This document shows positions 1 to 6,710 of a DNA stretch of 42,435 nucleotides, in pieces. The notes under the pieces are model-generated. The model worked only from the letters and a program-made list of their open reading frames with translations, had not been told where the DNA came from and searched no databases. The DNA comes from Bacteroidales bacterium (lineage in GTDB: Bacteria > Bacteroidota > Bacteroidia > Bacteroidales > UBA10428): NCBI GenBank assembly GCA_016928305.1, contig JAFGKY010000094.1, positions 1-42,435 of the forward strand. Direction: 5' to 3'. The translations under genes were made by a program, and so were the position numbers. Position 1 is the stretch's first letter, and every line of letters starts with the position of its first letter.

Positions 1-31
1 CAGCTGTAAATGTTCTTCTTGACTTTTTCAT

Positions 32-295
32 GTGACAGAAATTTTAAAGTTATTAAATTCCTGTCCAGTTTTTCTAGACCATCACACCATTGAACAGTAT
101 TATCTGATGCATAAAATAGAAAAGGTAAAAGAGCTGCTGGTTTATGATCAGCTTACTCTTACCGAAATTGCCTGGAAACTACATTACAGCAGCGTTTCAC
201 ATCTCTCAAACCAGTTTAAGAAAATGACAGGTCTTACACCTACCCAATTCAAAAACCTTAAGCATAACAGGCGTAGTGCTCTGAATGATCTGTGA
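32..295 (+). pseudogene. AraC-type regulator C-terminal fragment
   Basis: The open frame begins at a GTG directly after an in-frame TGA at 20-22. It encodes the C-terminal DNA-binding half of an AraC-family regulator: about residues 33-75 hold the second helix-turn-helix with the typical SSVSHLSNQFKKMTGLTP stretch. Bacteroidota relatives have a further ~100 N-terminal residues, and here only the last dozen or so of that region are recognisable (HTIEQYYLMHKIEKVKELL). The window starts 31 bases upstream, so I cannot tell a frameshifted gene from one disrupted earlier, but the stop at 20-22 means the frame is not continuous with the upstream bases. A second scrap of the same family lies at 934-1022. 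Confidence 0.7.
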
Positions 296-333
296 ATGAT
301 GCAATTTATTACCGGAATTATATAACGGTTATC
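292..333 (+). promoter_or_regulatory. 42-bp shared regulatory element, copy 1
   Basis: Copy 1 begins GTGAATGATG and ends TTATATAACGGTTATC. It matches the elements at 2826-2867 and 5675-5716 (minus) with identical length. Two ATGTAA-like hexamers (ATGCAA and ATATAA here) lie 22 bases apart, about two helical turns. It overlaps the last codons of the AraC fragment and lies about 118 bases upstream of the cupin start at 451. The regulator is unknown; a response regulator or an alternative sigma factor are both possible. Confidence 0.6.
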
Positions 334-450
334 TGAACAAAGAATCTTTACTTTGTAGAGTAAATTGATAATCTCATGAAGAGATCATCTTTAAAAACTG
401 GTTAGGAAATCAGCCGTTGATCTTCATTGCAGATATTTAAACAGGCAAAT

Positions 451-801
451 ATGATGGGACAGACGGATAATATCGGGATTGAGAAAGCAAAAGCGCACAT
501 CGTTGTTGAAATCATTGAATATGTCTCTAATTCAGTTGTTATGAAATCAATAATAAAAAAAACAACTGGCAATATCAGTGTGGTTTCATTTGATACCGGG
601 AAAGCATTGAATGAAAAAATAATACCATTCGACACTTTTGTCCAGATTATTGATGGAAATGCAGAGATTGTAATTGACGGAATATCAAATTTATTAAAAA
701 CAGGTCAATCAATTATTATTCCGGCTCATTCCTCGAATCTTGTTAAAGCGAATGAACGTTTCAAGATGATATCGACAACCATAAAGAGCGGCTATGAATA
801 G
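451..801 (+). CDS. small cupin-domain protein
   Basis: This is a single-domain cupin of 116 residues. The middle (about residues 45-100) carries the small beta-barrel pattern (ISVVSFDTGKALNEK, FVQIIDGNAEIVIDG, GQSIIIPAHSSNLVKA). The usual metal-binding histidine pair of motif 1 is absent; the serine/asparagine-rich PAHSSN stretch replaces the common PAxxPH of motif 2. The ligand is unknown. The frame opens at a TTG at 427, but the ATG at 451 is the more likely start; an ATG follows immediately at 454. No clear Shine-Dalgarno site is visible, which is usual for Bacteroidota. Such cupins are common next to AraC regulators, and an AraC scrap lies on each side. Confidence 0.7.
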   Translation: MMGQTDNIGIEKAKAHIVVEIIEYVSNSVVMKSIIKKTTGNISVVSFDTGKALNEKIIPFDTFVQIIDGNAEIVIDGISNLLKTGQSIIIPAHSSNLVKANERFKMISTTIKSGYE

Positions 802-933
802 TAAGCATCGTTACGGATCTCCTGTACTCTGGATTCCGGGCTTTGGTTTATTGGTTCCATTTGTTGAACTTTATTGATTAGAAAATTAAGAAACTTTAGC
901 TCGGCAAAGCCAAATCTATCTATTAACTCTTAA

Positions 934-1022
934 ACCCGTTTGTCAAACCACTTCAGGAAAATGACAGGACTTACCCCGTCTCACTTAAAAAACCTCCTTT
1001 CCAATACCGGTATCTTTAATGA
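934..1022 (+). pseudogene. second AraC-type regulator tail remnant
   Basis: Translating from 937, after an in-frame TAA at 931-933, gives RLSNHFRKMTGLTPSHLKNL. This closely matches the end of the AraC fragment at 32-295 (HLSNQFKKMTGLTPTQFKNL). Nothing of the rest of the gene is visible upstream. The remnant runs into the start codon of the peptidase gene at 1019, so the peptidase may use upstream sequence derived from a destroyed regulator gene. Confidence 0.65.
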
Positions 1023-2773
1023 AAAGACTGATATTCATTATTATTGCATCGCTTTTATTCAATAGTTGCGCTATTCTCAGGTATCCGGATTTTGGCAAGG
1101 TTCCTAAAAAACCAGGCAGTTACCCAAAGTTTTCGGAAAGGGATTACCTGGTCGGAAAGCTTGACGAAGATCGTGCGGGTTATGATGTAACTTTTTATGA
1201 TCTGGACCTTTTCCTTAATCCAGATAATAAAAAGCTTGGCGGTACGGTAAATATCCATTTCACTGCACTTGCAGAACTTAAAAACATCCGCTTTGACCTA
1301 TATGAAAATCTTGATATCAGCAGTTTAAAGATATCAGGACAGGAGATATCCTTTTTACGAAATGACAGAGCAGTGATTGCCTCTCTTCCCGCTTCATTGG
1401 TTATTGGCCGGGACTATATTCTTGTTGTTGAGTATGAGGGTAAACCTTCCCGTGCAAAAAATCCACCCTGGAGCGGAGGTGTGGTATGGGAAAGAGACAA
1501 GGATGGTAACCCCTGGATTGGGGTAACCTGCGAAACCGAAGGGGGAAGCATCTGGTTCCCCTGCAAGGATCATCTTTCTGATGAACCCGACAGTGTCAGG
1601 CTTCGAATGACTGTTCCGGCAGGATTGCAGGTTGTATCAAATGGTACAATGAAGAGCCATATCTTCCAGTCAGCGTGGGAAACGTTTACGTGGAGTACAA
1701 ATTACCCTGTCAATATCTACAATATAACTTTCTATGCAGGGAAATTTGAACATTTCAGTGATACAATGCATACTCCGCAAGGCATCCTTAACCTTGATTA
1801 TTATGTTCTGCCGCAAAACCTTGAAAAAGCAAAAAAGCACTTTATACAGGCAAAAGATGTCATTAATATCTATATCATGTCTTTTGGACCTTATCCGTGG
1901 ATGAAAGAGGGATTCAGACTTGTTGAGGCACCTTATGAAGGAATGGAACATCAGACAGCCATTGCCTATGGGAGCAGATATTCAAACCGGGCATGGCTGG
2001 GAGGGGACTATATAATCGTGCATGAGGCTGCCCATGAGTGGTGGGGTAATGCAGTATCAGTCATTGATTTTAGCGATATCTGGCTGCATGAGGGGTTCGC
2101 CACATATTCCGAAATGATCTTTGCAGAACATACACTGGGATATGACAACTCGCTATTGTATGCTAGATACTATATAGCCGGATCGATAAAGAATAAACGG
2201 CCGGTTGTAGGTCCGCCGGATGTCAGTTACTGGAATAACAGGGACAATGATATTTACAATAAAGGAGCCATGGTACTGCATACAATACGTAACGTTCTGA
2301 ACGACAGCGCCCTTTTCTTTGATATCCTCCAGACTTTCTACCGTGAGAATACAGGATCATCTCATGTTGTAACTGCTGATTTCATCGAGGTTGTTGAGCG
2401 GAAAACAGGCAAGGACTGGGACAAATTCTTTGAAGTATACCTTTATAGCCGTGAGGTTCCTGTTCTTTACTGGTATTATGGTTCTGTCGGAAAAAATGAG
2501 GATTACGGCACAAATGTCAGGAAAGGCGTACCGGTAGTCGCAGCAAAATGGGTAAACGTTCCGGAGGGCTTCAGCATGCCTGTTGAATTATATTGTAAAA
2601 AAGAGAATGTTTCAGTAAGGATAGAGGTGACAACAAAACCAACACTTTTTTACTTTGAGGATATGACAACATGTATTAAGCTGATCTGTAATAAAAAACT
2701 TTCGTACTTTGATGCCGTGACAGATATCAGTGTCCTGACTGAAGTTGAATCTTACGGGCCTGGAGATAAATAA
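1019..2773 (+). CDS. M1-family (gluzincin) metallopeptidase lipoprotein
   Basis: This is a 584-residue predicted outer-membrane or periplasmic lipoprotein aminopeptidase of the M1 family. The N-terminus is a signal peptide with Cys17 as the lipid-attachment residue (LFNSC). The beta-sandwich N-domain spans about residues 45-260 and the catalytic domain about 265-470. Zinc ligands and catalytic residues are present: HEAAHEWWG at 335-343 and the distal glutamate in LHEGFA at about 358. The exopeptidase motif GAMEN is represented by GMEHQ at about 308-312, so the final Asn of that motif is replaced. The family normally also has an ERAP1-type C-terminal domain; here the protein stops after a short beta domain, as in other compact bacterial members. 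The start overlaps the AraC remnant. Confidence 0.88.
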   Translation: MKRLIFIIIASLLFNSCAILRYPDFGKVPKKPGSYPKFSERDYLVGKLDEDRAGYDVTFYDLDLFLNPDNKKLGGTVNIHFTALAELKNIRFDLYENLDISSLKISGQEISFLRNDRAVIASLPASLVIGRDYILVVEYEGKPSRAKNPPWSGGVVWERDKDGNPWIGVTCETEGGSIWFPCKDHLSDEPDSVRLRMTVPAGLQVVSNGTMKSHIFQSAWETFTWSTNYPVNIYNITFYAGKFEHFSDTMHTPQGILNLDYYVLPQNLEKAKKHFIQAKDVINIYIMSFGPYPWMKEGFRLVEAPYEGMEHQTAIAYGSRYSNRAWLGGDYIIVHEAAHEWWGNAVSVIDFSDIWLHEGFATYSEMIFAEHTLGYDNSLLYARYYIAGSIKNKRPVVGPPDVSYWNNRDNDIYNKGAMVLHTIRNVLNDSALFFDILQTFYRENTGSSHVVTADFIEVVERKTGKDWDKFFEVYLYSREVPVLYWYYGSVGKNEDYGTNVRKGVPVVAAKWVNVPEGFSMPVELYCKKENVSVRIEVTTKPTLFYFEDMTTCIKLICNKKLSYFDAVTDISVLTEVESYGPGDK

Positions 2774-2825
2774 AATCTCCCTTTCGTCATCCTATGCATT
2801 CGGTAGTCGAAACCTCAGGGAATAT

Positions 2826-2867
2826 GTGAATTATGTAAGTAATTCTCAAAATTATATAACGATCATC
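2826..2867 (+). promoter_or_regulatory. 42-bp shared regulatory element, copy 2
   Basis: Copy 2 begins GTGAATTATGTAAG and ends TTATATAACGATCATC, with the same length and hexamer spacing as copies 1 and 3. It lies about 99 bases upstream of the ATG at 2966 and probably drives the small-membrane-protein genes at 2966-3749. Confidence 0.6.
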
Positions 2868-2965
2868 CGAACCTGGCTGTGTAATTTTATTCCTGAAATC
2901 TTTTCCTTATTAAGATCAGGTTGATATTTATTATCCTTAATAGCACACTAACAAAATCAGGCAAA

Positions 2966-3295
2966 ATGAAAAAGATCTTTCTTGGTTTAATGATAACTGG
3001 GTTATCATTAACATTTATTCCGCTTCAATTAAACGCAACACCCAAAGTTACACCTTCCTCCGTGGTTGACCCCATTCCCGTAAGCCCGGCAGAAGCAGCA
3101 AGAGCTAACGAATTACTGCTTAGGTTAAACGAAATTAATACGTCGGACAAGTCAAACTTGAACTCGTCAGAAAAGAAACTACTGCGAAAAGAAGTAAGTT
3201 CAATTAATAGTGAGCTTAAGGCAATCGGTAATGGTGTGTATATTTCAGGAGCCGCACTCATTATTATTATTATTCTGTTGATCATTTTATTATAA
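2966..3295 (+). CDS. small exported protein with C-terminal membrane helix
   Basis: This 109-residue protein starts at the ATG at 2966 (MKKIFLGLMITG); the frame is open upstream to 2921, but that extension precedes an obvious signal peptide. It has a signal sequence ending near LNA, a Pro/Ala/Ser-rich then charged helical middle (LNEINTSDKSNLNSSEKKLLRKE) and a C-terminal membrane helix made largely of isoleucine and leucine. Similar short proteins are common and uncharacterised in Bacteroidota. Two further small membrane proteins follow on the same strand, suggesting an envelope-stress set controlled by the 42-bp element upstream. Function unknown. Confidence 0.75.
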   Translation: MKKIFLGLMITGLSLTFIPLQLNATPKVTPSSVVDPIPVSPAEAARANELLLRLNEINTSDKSNLNSSEKKLLRKEVSSINSELKAIGNGVYISGAALIIIIILLIILL

Positions 3296-3314
3296 ACTAT
3301 TAACAACATAATTC

Positions 3315-3470
3315 ATGAAAAACTTACTTTATATTATTGCAGCGATCCTTATTATCGCCTGGGCAATCGGATTTTGGGGATACCACGCCGGCGGCCTAAT
3401 ACATATCCTGCTTGTCATCGCAATTATTGCAATCATTGTCAGGGTTATCCAGGGGAGAAAAATCCTTTAG
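3315..3470 (+). CDS. lmo0937-family small membrane protein (DUF5670-like)
   Basis: This 51-residue protein is too short for usual ORF cut-offs. It begins MKNLLYIIAAILIIAWAIG and continues with the family hallmark GYHAGGLIHILL before a second membrane helix and a basic end (RVIQGRKIL). This pattern of two helices joined by an HAGGLIH-like turn is that of the lmo0937 family of small membrane proteins, often stress-induced but of unknown function. It begins 19 bases after the preceding stop, consistent with co-transcription. Confidence 0.85.
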   Translation: MKNLLYIIAAILIIAWAIGFWGYHAGGLIHILLVIAIIAIIVRVIQGRKIL

Positions 3471-3530
3471 GTAGCGGATTTCTGCTTGGTTTGCTGGCCT
3501 CCAAAAGGCGATGGTTATAAACTTTAGAAA

Positions 3531-3749
3531 ATGAATCCCATGAAAAAAGCAGGTATAATCATTTTAGTCATAGGTTTGGTGTTAACCATTTTTACAACAG
3601 TTACATTTTTCACCAGAGAGAAGGTAGTTGATATCGGAGAACTCGCAATCACCGCAAAAAAACGTCACAACCTTAAATGGTCTCCGCTGATTGGCGTTGC
3701 AGTGATGGCGGCTGGCGGAGTTATTCTGTTGGTCTCTAAAAAGAAATAA
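3531..3749 (+). CDS. two-helix small membrane protein
   Basis: The protein has 72 residues, or 69 if translation starts at the second ATG (3540, MKKAGIIILVIG), which gives a cleaner N-terminus. It has two membrane helices (about residues 8-26 and 51-68) separated by a charged loop (EKVVDIGELAITAKKRHNLKWSP) and a lysine-rich end. It is a recurrent, uncharacterised Bacteroidota type. It lies 60 bases after the lmo0937-like gene and is probably part of the same transcription unit. Confidence 0.75.
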   Translation: MNPMKKAGIIILVIGLVLTIFTTVTFFTREKVVDIGELAITAKKRHNLKWSPLIGVAVMAAGGVILLVSKKK

Positions 3750-3869
3750 TATCATTCCCGGAATGAAAAAAATCCATTGCATGCCTGCTGTTCGACCTTT
3801 ACTTCCCATAAAGAACAGAATTGACAGGCAGGGCTGACCCTGATATTTGAAGATGAAACCGGCCTTTTG

Positions 3870-4082
3870 AGCATAGAAATTTGCGGCTCGTAAACAGAAG
3901 TGGGTACCTGGTTAATGGCTTGCCGGATTTCCCTATCCACTACGATCGGAATCCCAAACTGCCATTTGTTCCTTTTTTCCCTGGGTATCTCTACCCAGCG
4001 GACCGGATTGTGACGATAAAAGCCCTCCCGTCCAGCCTTCAGATTCCACCTCGCGGTGACACCCTTGCCTTTGACTAAGGCT
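3870..4082 (-). pseudogene. group II intron reverse transcriptase relic
   Basis: Reading the minus strand through about 4082-3873 gives GFYRHNPVRWVEIPREKRN, then KWQFGIPIVVDREIRQAINQ and VYEPQIS. This matches the finger region of LtrA-type group II intron reverse transcriptases (pattern PVRRVEIPKPNG, LGIPTVVDR, IQQAINQVL, YEPQFS). A stop lies just upstream and the sequence loses similarity immediately after, so only some 60-70 residues survive. No catalytic YADD box or maturase domain is visible nearby. The rest of the interval 3750-4150 shows no credible gene. Confidence 0.7.
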
Positions 4083-4144
4083 TCCTGCTGTTAAAGTGCG
4101 TTCATGGTTCTCACGTATAGTTATTGCCCATGCCGGGCGCACAT

Positions 4145-4180
4145 AAAAAAGGCCGTCCCTAATACAGAGACGGCCATTTT
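4145..4180 (-). terminator. intrinsic terminator of the OmpA/porin operon
   Basis: The arms GGCCGTC (4151-4157) and GACGGCC (4169-4175) form a 7-bp stem. On the minus strand it is followed by a U-run (A-run at 4145-4150 on plus). It sits 19 bases past the stop of the beta-barrel gene. T residues on the other side could also let it work for plus-strand transcripts. Confidence 0.8.
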
Positions 4181-4198
4181 TATCATATAGACTTTTTT

Positions 4199-4885
4199 CT
4201 AAAAACGGTAACCGAGTGAAAAACCGTAACCAATGTTCCTGTATGATGATTTATCGTCAGAGACCCAATCCAACTTCGGATTGATCTTCCGCAAACCGAG
4301 CTGGGCATTCATCTGTAAGAAGATGCCTCTTGATAATTCATATCCGAAGAAGATATTCCCACCGGCATCGAAAGCCCTGTAATACGCATTCTCCAACAGA
4401 TCGTTCAAATTAGCGACAGTGGGATTGAATATTACCGAACGTTCATAGGAAATAGCTTCGTATTCGGAGGTTTCCTTGCCTGTTACCCCGTAAGCTATAT
4501 AGGGACCAAAACCAAATAGTAAAAATCCTTGTCCTAACAGTGGCCTGTACAATAAGTTCAAAGGCATTTCAATGTATGACAATCTTGTGGTGGTGGTAAA
4601 ATCACCTGGCTCGGGAGGTGTAAAGAAGTCATTCTTTGCTCCTTTGGCAGAGAAAAGAATCCCTGGCTGGAAATAGAAGTCAGGTGCCACCGGGATATTT
4701 GCATTAACTCCTGCATGAAATCCTGGCAACAAACTATTTTCAAGCTTATCCCCATTGCTGTCCTTCCCGTTTATATTCGTGAAATTGACACCGGCCATAA
4801 ACCCTATGCCAATCTGAGCTTGCAGAGCCAATGCTGACAGAATAAAGATGGTTGATAAAGTAAGTAGTTTCGTTTTCATTTTCAT
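4199..4885 (-). CDS. outer-membrane beta-barrel (PorT-like/OMP_b-brl) protein
   Basis: This 228-residue protein has a signal peptide (MKMKTKLLTLSTIFILSALA, cleavage near LQAQ) and a series of alternating amphipathic strands ending in aromatic YRF, the usual C-terminal signal of outer-membrane barrels. The pattern GIGFMAGVNFTNINGK, FYFQPGILFSAKG, YIEMPLNLLYRP and the final SLGYRF is typical of the small porin-family/OMP_b-brl barrels of Bacteroidota. The ligand is unknown. It is the second gene of an operon, 46 bases after the OmpA-like lipoprotein, with a strong terminator behind it. Confidence 0.85.
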   Translation of the reverse strand: MKMKTKLLTLSTIFILSALALQAQIGIGFMAGVNFTNINGKDSNGDKLENSLLPGFHAGVNANIPVAPDFYFQPGILFSAKGAKNDFFTPPEPGDFTTTTRLSYIEMPLNLLYRPLLGQGFLLFGFGPYIAYGVTGKETSEYEAISYERSVIFNPTVANLNDLLENAYYRAFDAGGNIFFGYELSRGIFLQMNAQLGLRKINPKLDWVSDDKSSYRNIGYGFSLGYRF

Positions 4886-4931
4886 TTAATATTAAGATTA
4901 TATGTGTATTATTTCAACTTGATTATCATGA

Positions 4932-5600
4932 TTATTCGGCTGCTTTTGCAGCTTCAGCTTTCATCTTCTCATTTGCAGTGATCAGAAACTCAACCCTGCG
5001 GTTTCCAGTACGACCCTCTGCTGTGGTGTTTTCATACTTTGGTAGCGTTTCGCCAAATCCTTTAATTGTTAAACGGCTGGGCATTAGACCTTTATCTATC
5101 AGATAAGCAGACACTTCATTGGCCCGTCTTTCAGACAAAGCCTGGTTATACGATTCACTGCCTTTACTATCGGTATGTCCCTGCACTTCAATATCCGTAT
5201 CAGGATAAGTGCTAAGAATCCTAACCAGTTTATCAAGGTTGATTTTAGCATCATCCGACAGATTCGACTCGTCAAAACCAAACAGAACATTGCTGCTGAA
5301 CTCCACAACGATTCCTTCACCTACACGCTCCACTTTTGCATCAGGAACGGTATTCTTAATTTCCTCAGCCTGTTTATCCATCTGATGACCAATCACCGCA
5401 CCTGTGGCACCACCGACTGTGGCTCCTATTATTGCACCCAGGGCAGTGTTACCCGAGGCACTGCCGATTACAGCGCCCATGGCACCTCCGGCTGTAGTAC
5501 CGACAACTGCACCTTTCTGGGTTTTATTCCAGGATGCACAGCCGCATAAAATCAAAACCGCGCTTGCAATCATGATCAATCCAATTTTTAACTTTTTCAT
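4932..5600 (-). CDS. OmpA-family lipoprotein with glycine-zipper domain
   Basis: This 222-residue protein begins with a lipoprotein signal (LILCGC, lipid Cys near residue 20), followed by a glycine-zipper segment (about residues 30-72, repeats of GxxxG such as GAVVGTTAGGAMGAVIG), a short linker, and an OmpA C-terminal peptidoglycan-binding domain (about 100-210). The domain shows VQGHTDSKGSESYNQALSER and GFGETLP, with the Asp and Arg used to bind diaminopimelate (TDSKG; NRRVEF) in place. It resembles YiaD-type proteins that anchor the outer membrane. It leads the operon, with copy 3 of the 42-bp element 75 bases upstream. Confidence 0.9.
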   Translation of the reverse strand: MKKLKIGLIMIASAVLILCGCASWNKTQKGAVVGTTAGGAMGAVIGSASGNTALGAIIGATVGGATGAVIGHQMDKQAEEIKNTVPDAKVERVGEGIVVEFSSNVLFGFDESNLSDDAKINLDKLVRILSTYPDTDIEVQGHTDSKGSESYNQALSERRANEVSAYLIDKGLMPSRLTIKGFGETLPKYENTTAEGRTGNRRVEFLITANEKMKAEAAKAAE

Positions 5601-5674
5601 AATAGATGTATTAAATTATTTATAAATCTGAATATCAGTAATAAATATTGATGTAAGGTATGGCGCTTTTCTAT

Positions 5675-5716
5675 GATAAGCGTTACATAACTTTCTGAAA
5701 TTCTTACATCATTCAC
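5675..5716 (-). promoter_or_regulatory. 42-bp shared regulatory element, copy 3
   Basis: On the minus strand it begins GTGAATGATGTAAG and ends TTATGTAACGCTTATC. The two hexamers are exact ATGTAA copies 22 bases apart. It matches copies 1 and 2 in length and order and lies 75 bases before the OmpA-like start. Confidence 0.65.
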
Positions 5717-6009
5717 ACATTGAGAGTTTGGAATGATAGGGTTTGCATTTTTATAACAGCAATAATGGTGAACCCGGATTAATATCGGCTTGCATGAATG
5801 AGGAATGTGACATTAAACCGGGGGAAAAATTCTTGCCACACCTGCTATTTCAGAAAGCAATCTGTATGTGCGTACATCTGAACACCTGAATGCATTTCAG
5901 GAATAACCTGAGAAAACCGGACAAAAGACAAAATACCGTAAAGTGCACAGCACTTGAGGCTTTTTCTTTTAGTTTTCCCCTTAAGGATCACAAGCCCGCA
6001 TAGCGGGCG

Positions 6010-6237
6010 AGTAATCTTATTACCCCGATTGCTCCTATCGTACTTAGGGATTTTTACAATCTCTTCAATAAACACTTCATCTGTTTCCGATGCATCGGAT
6101 AATTTCTCCATGGATTTCCTTTATTCTTCCAGGTAACGACGTACCGTATTACGGCTTATCCTTAACTCCCTGGTCATTTTACGTTCTGAATAACCATCCC
6201 GGTACCTGAGCAGGATAATTTTCTGCTTCGCACTCAT
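6010..6237 (-). pseudogene. IS21-family IstA transposase relic with in-frame stop
   Basis: The minus strand from 6237 encodes MSAKQKIILLRYRDGYSERK, a helix-turn-helix (ELRISRNTVRRYLEE) and then a TAA at 6121-6123. The same frame continues with RKSMEKLSDASETDEVFIEE and KIPKYDRSNRG. This is the N-terminus of IS21-type IstA: the HTH followed by the KLS-x-TDE-IEEIV-KYD-SNR region. Similarity ends near 6010, before the catalytic DDE domain, and no IstB is seen. The copy therefore has a nonsense mutation and is 3'-truncated. Confidence 0.75.
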
Positions 6238-6710
6238 TCTTATCATTTTTTATTCTTCTCTCATTTGTAAAAAATGAGATATGATAAGCATTGATAAGTG
6301 GCATGGACTTCAACTGAAATTTGGTACGATTTTCAACTGGTATATACAGGCATTACTCTTTTTGAAAAAGTATCTCTAAATGAACTCTTTAGCAAAGGGT
6401 CAATATCGGTCCCAATTGATGATTCTCCTAACTTGTTCAGTTATAATTATTTTTAACGGGACACCAGTGAAAAACATTAAATCCTAACAAAAGAAAAACA
6501 ATGATCCTTTATGATTTTAATGAAAAATCTAATAAAAATTTTAAATAATTAAGTTTACTTTAAACGGGCAACCTATATCATGAAGGATCAAACCGGGAAT
6601 CCTGAACCGGGAACCTTTCACCCTCCGGCTTAGTATGCCGAAGCTTTGGCGAAGGCATAAATCCCGATTATTTTGCTATTTTTAGGTTTTCCCATTTCTG
6701 ACACCCTGAT
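6238..6710 (+). other. A+T-rich intergenic stretch, nothing firm seen
   Basis: This interval lies between the IS21 relic and the GTG at 6711. Short open frames exist (for example from about 6380) but show no recognisable protein signature. An inverted motif (TGCCGAAGC...GGCGAAGGCA) near 6640 resembles decayed repeat sequence. The stretch between 5717 and 6010 is likewise empty apart from a GCCCGC/GCGGGC dyad near 5995. Confidence 0.4.
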
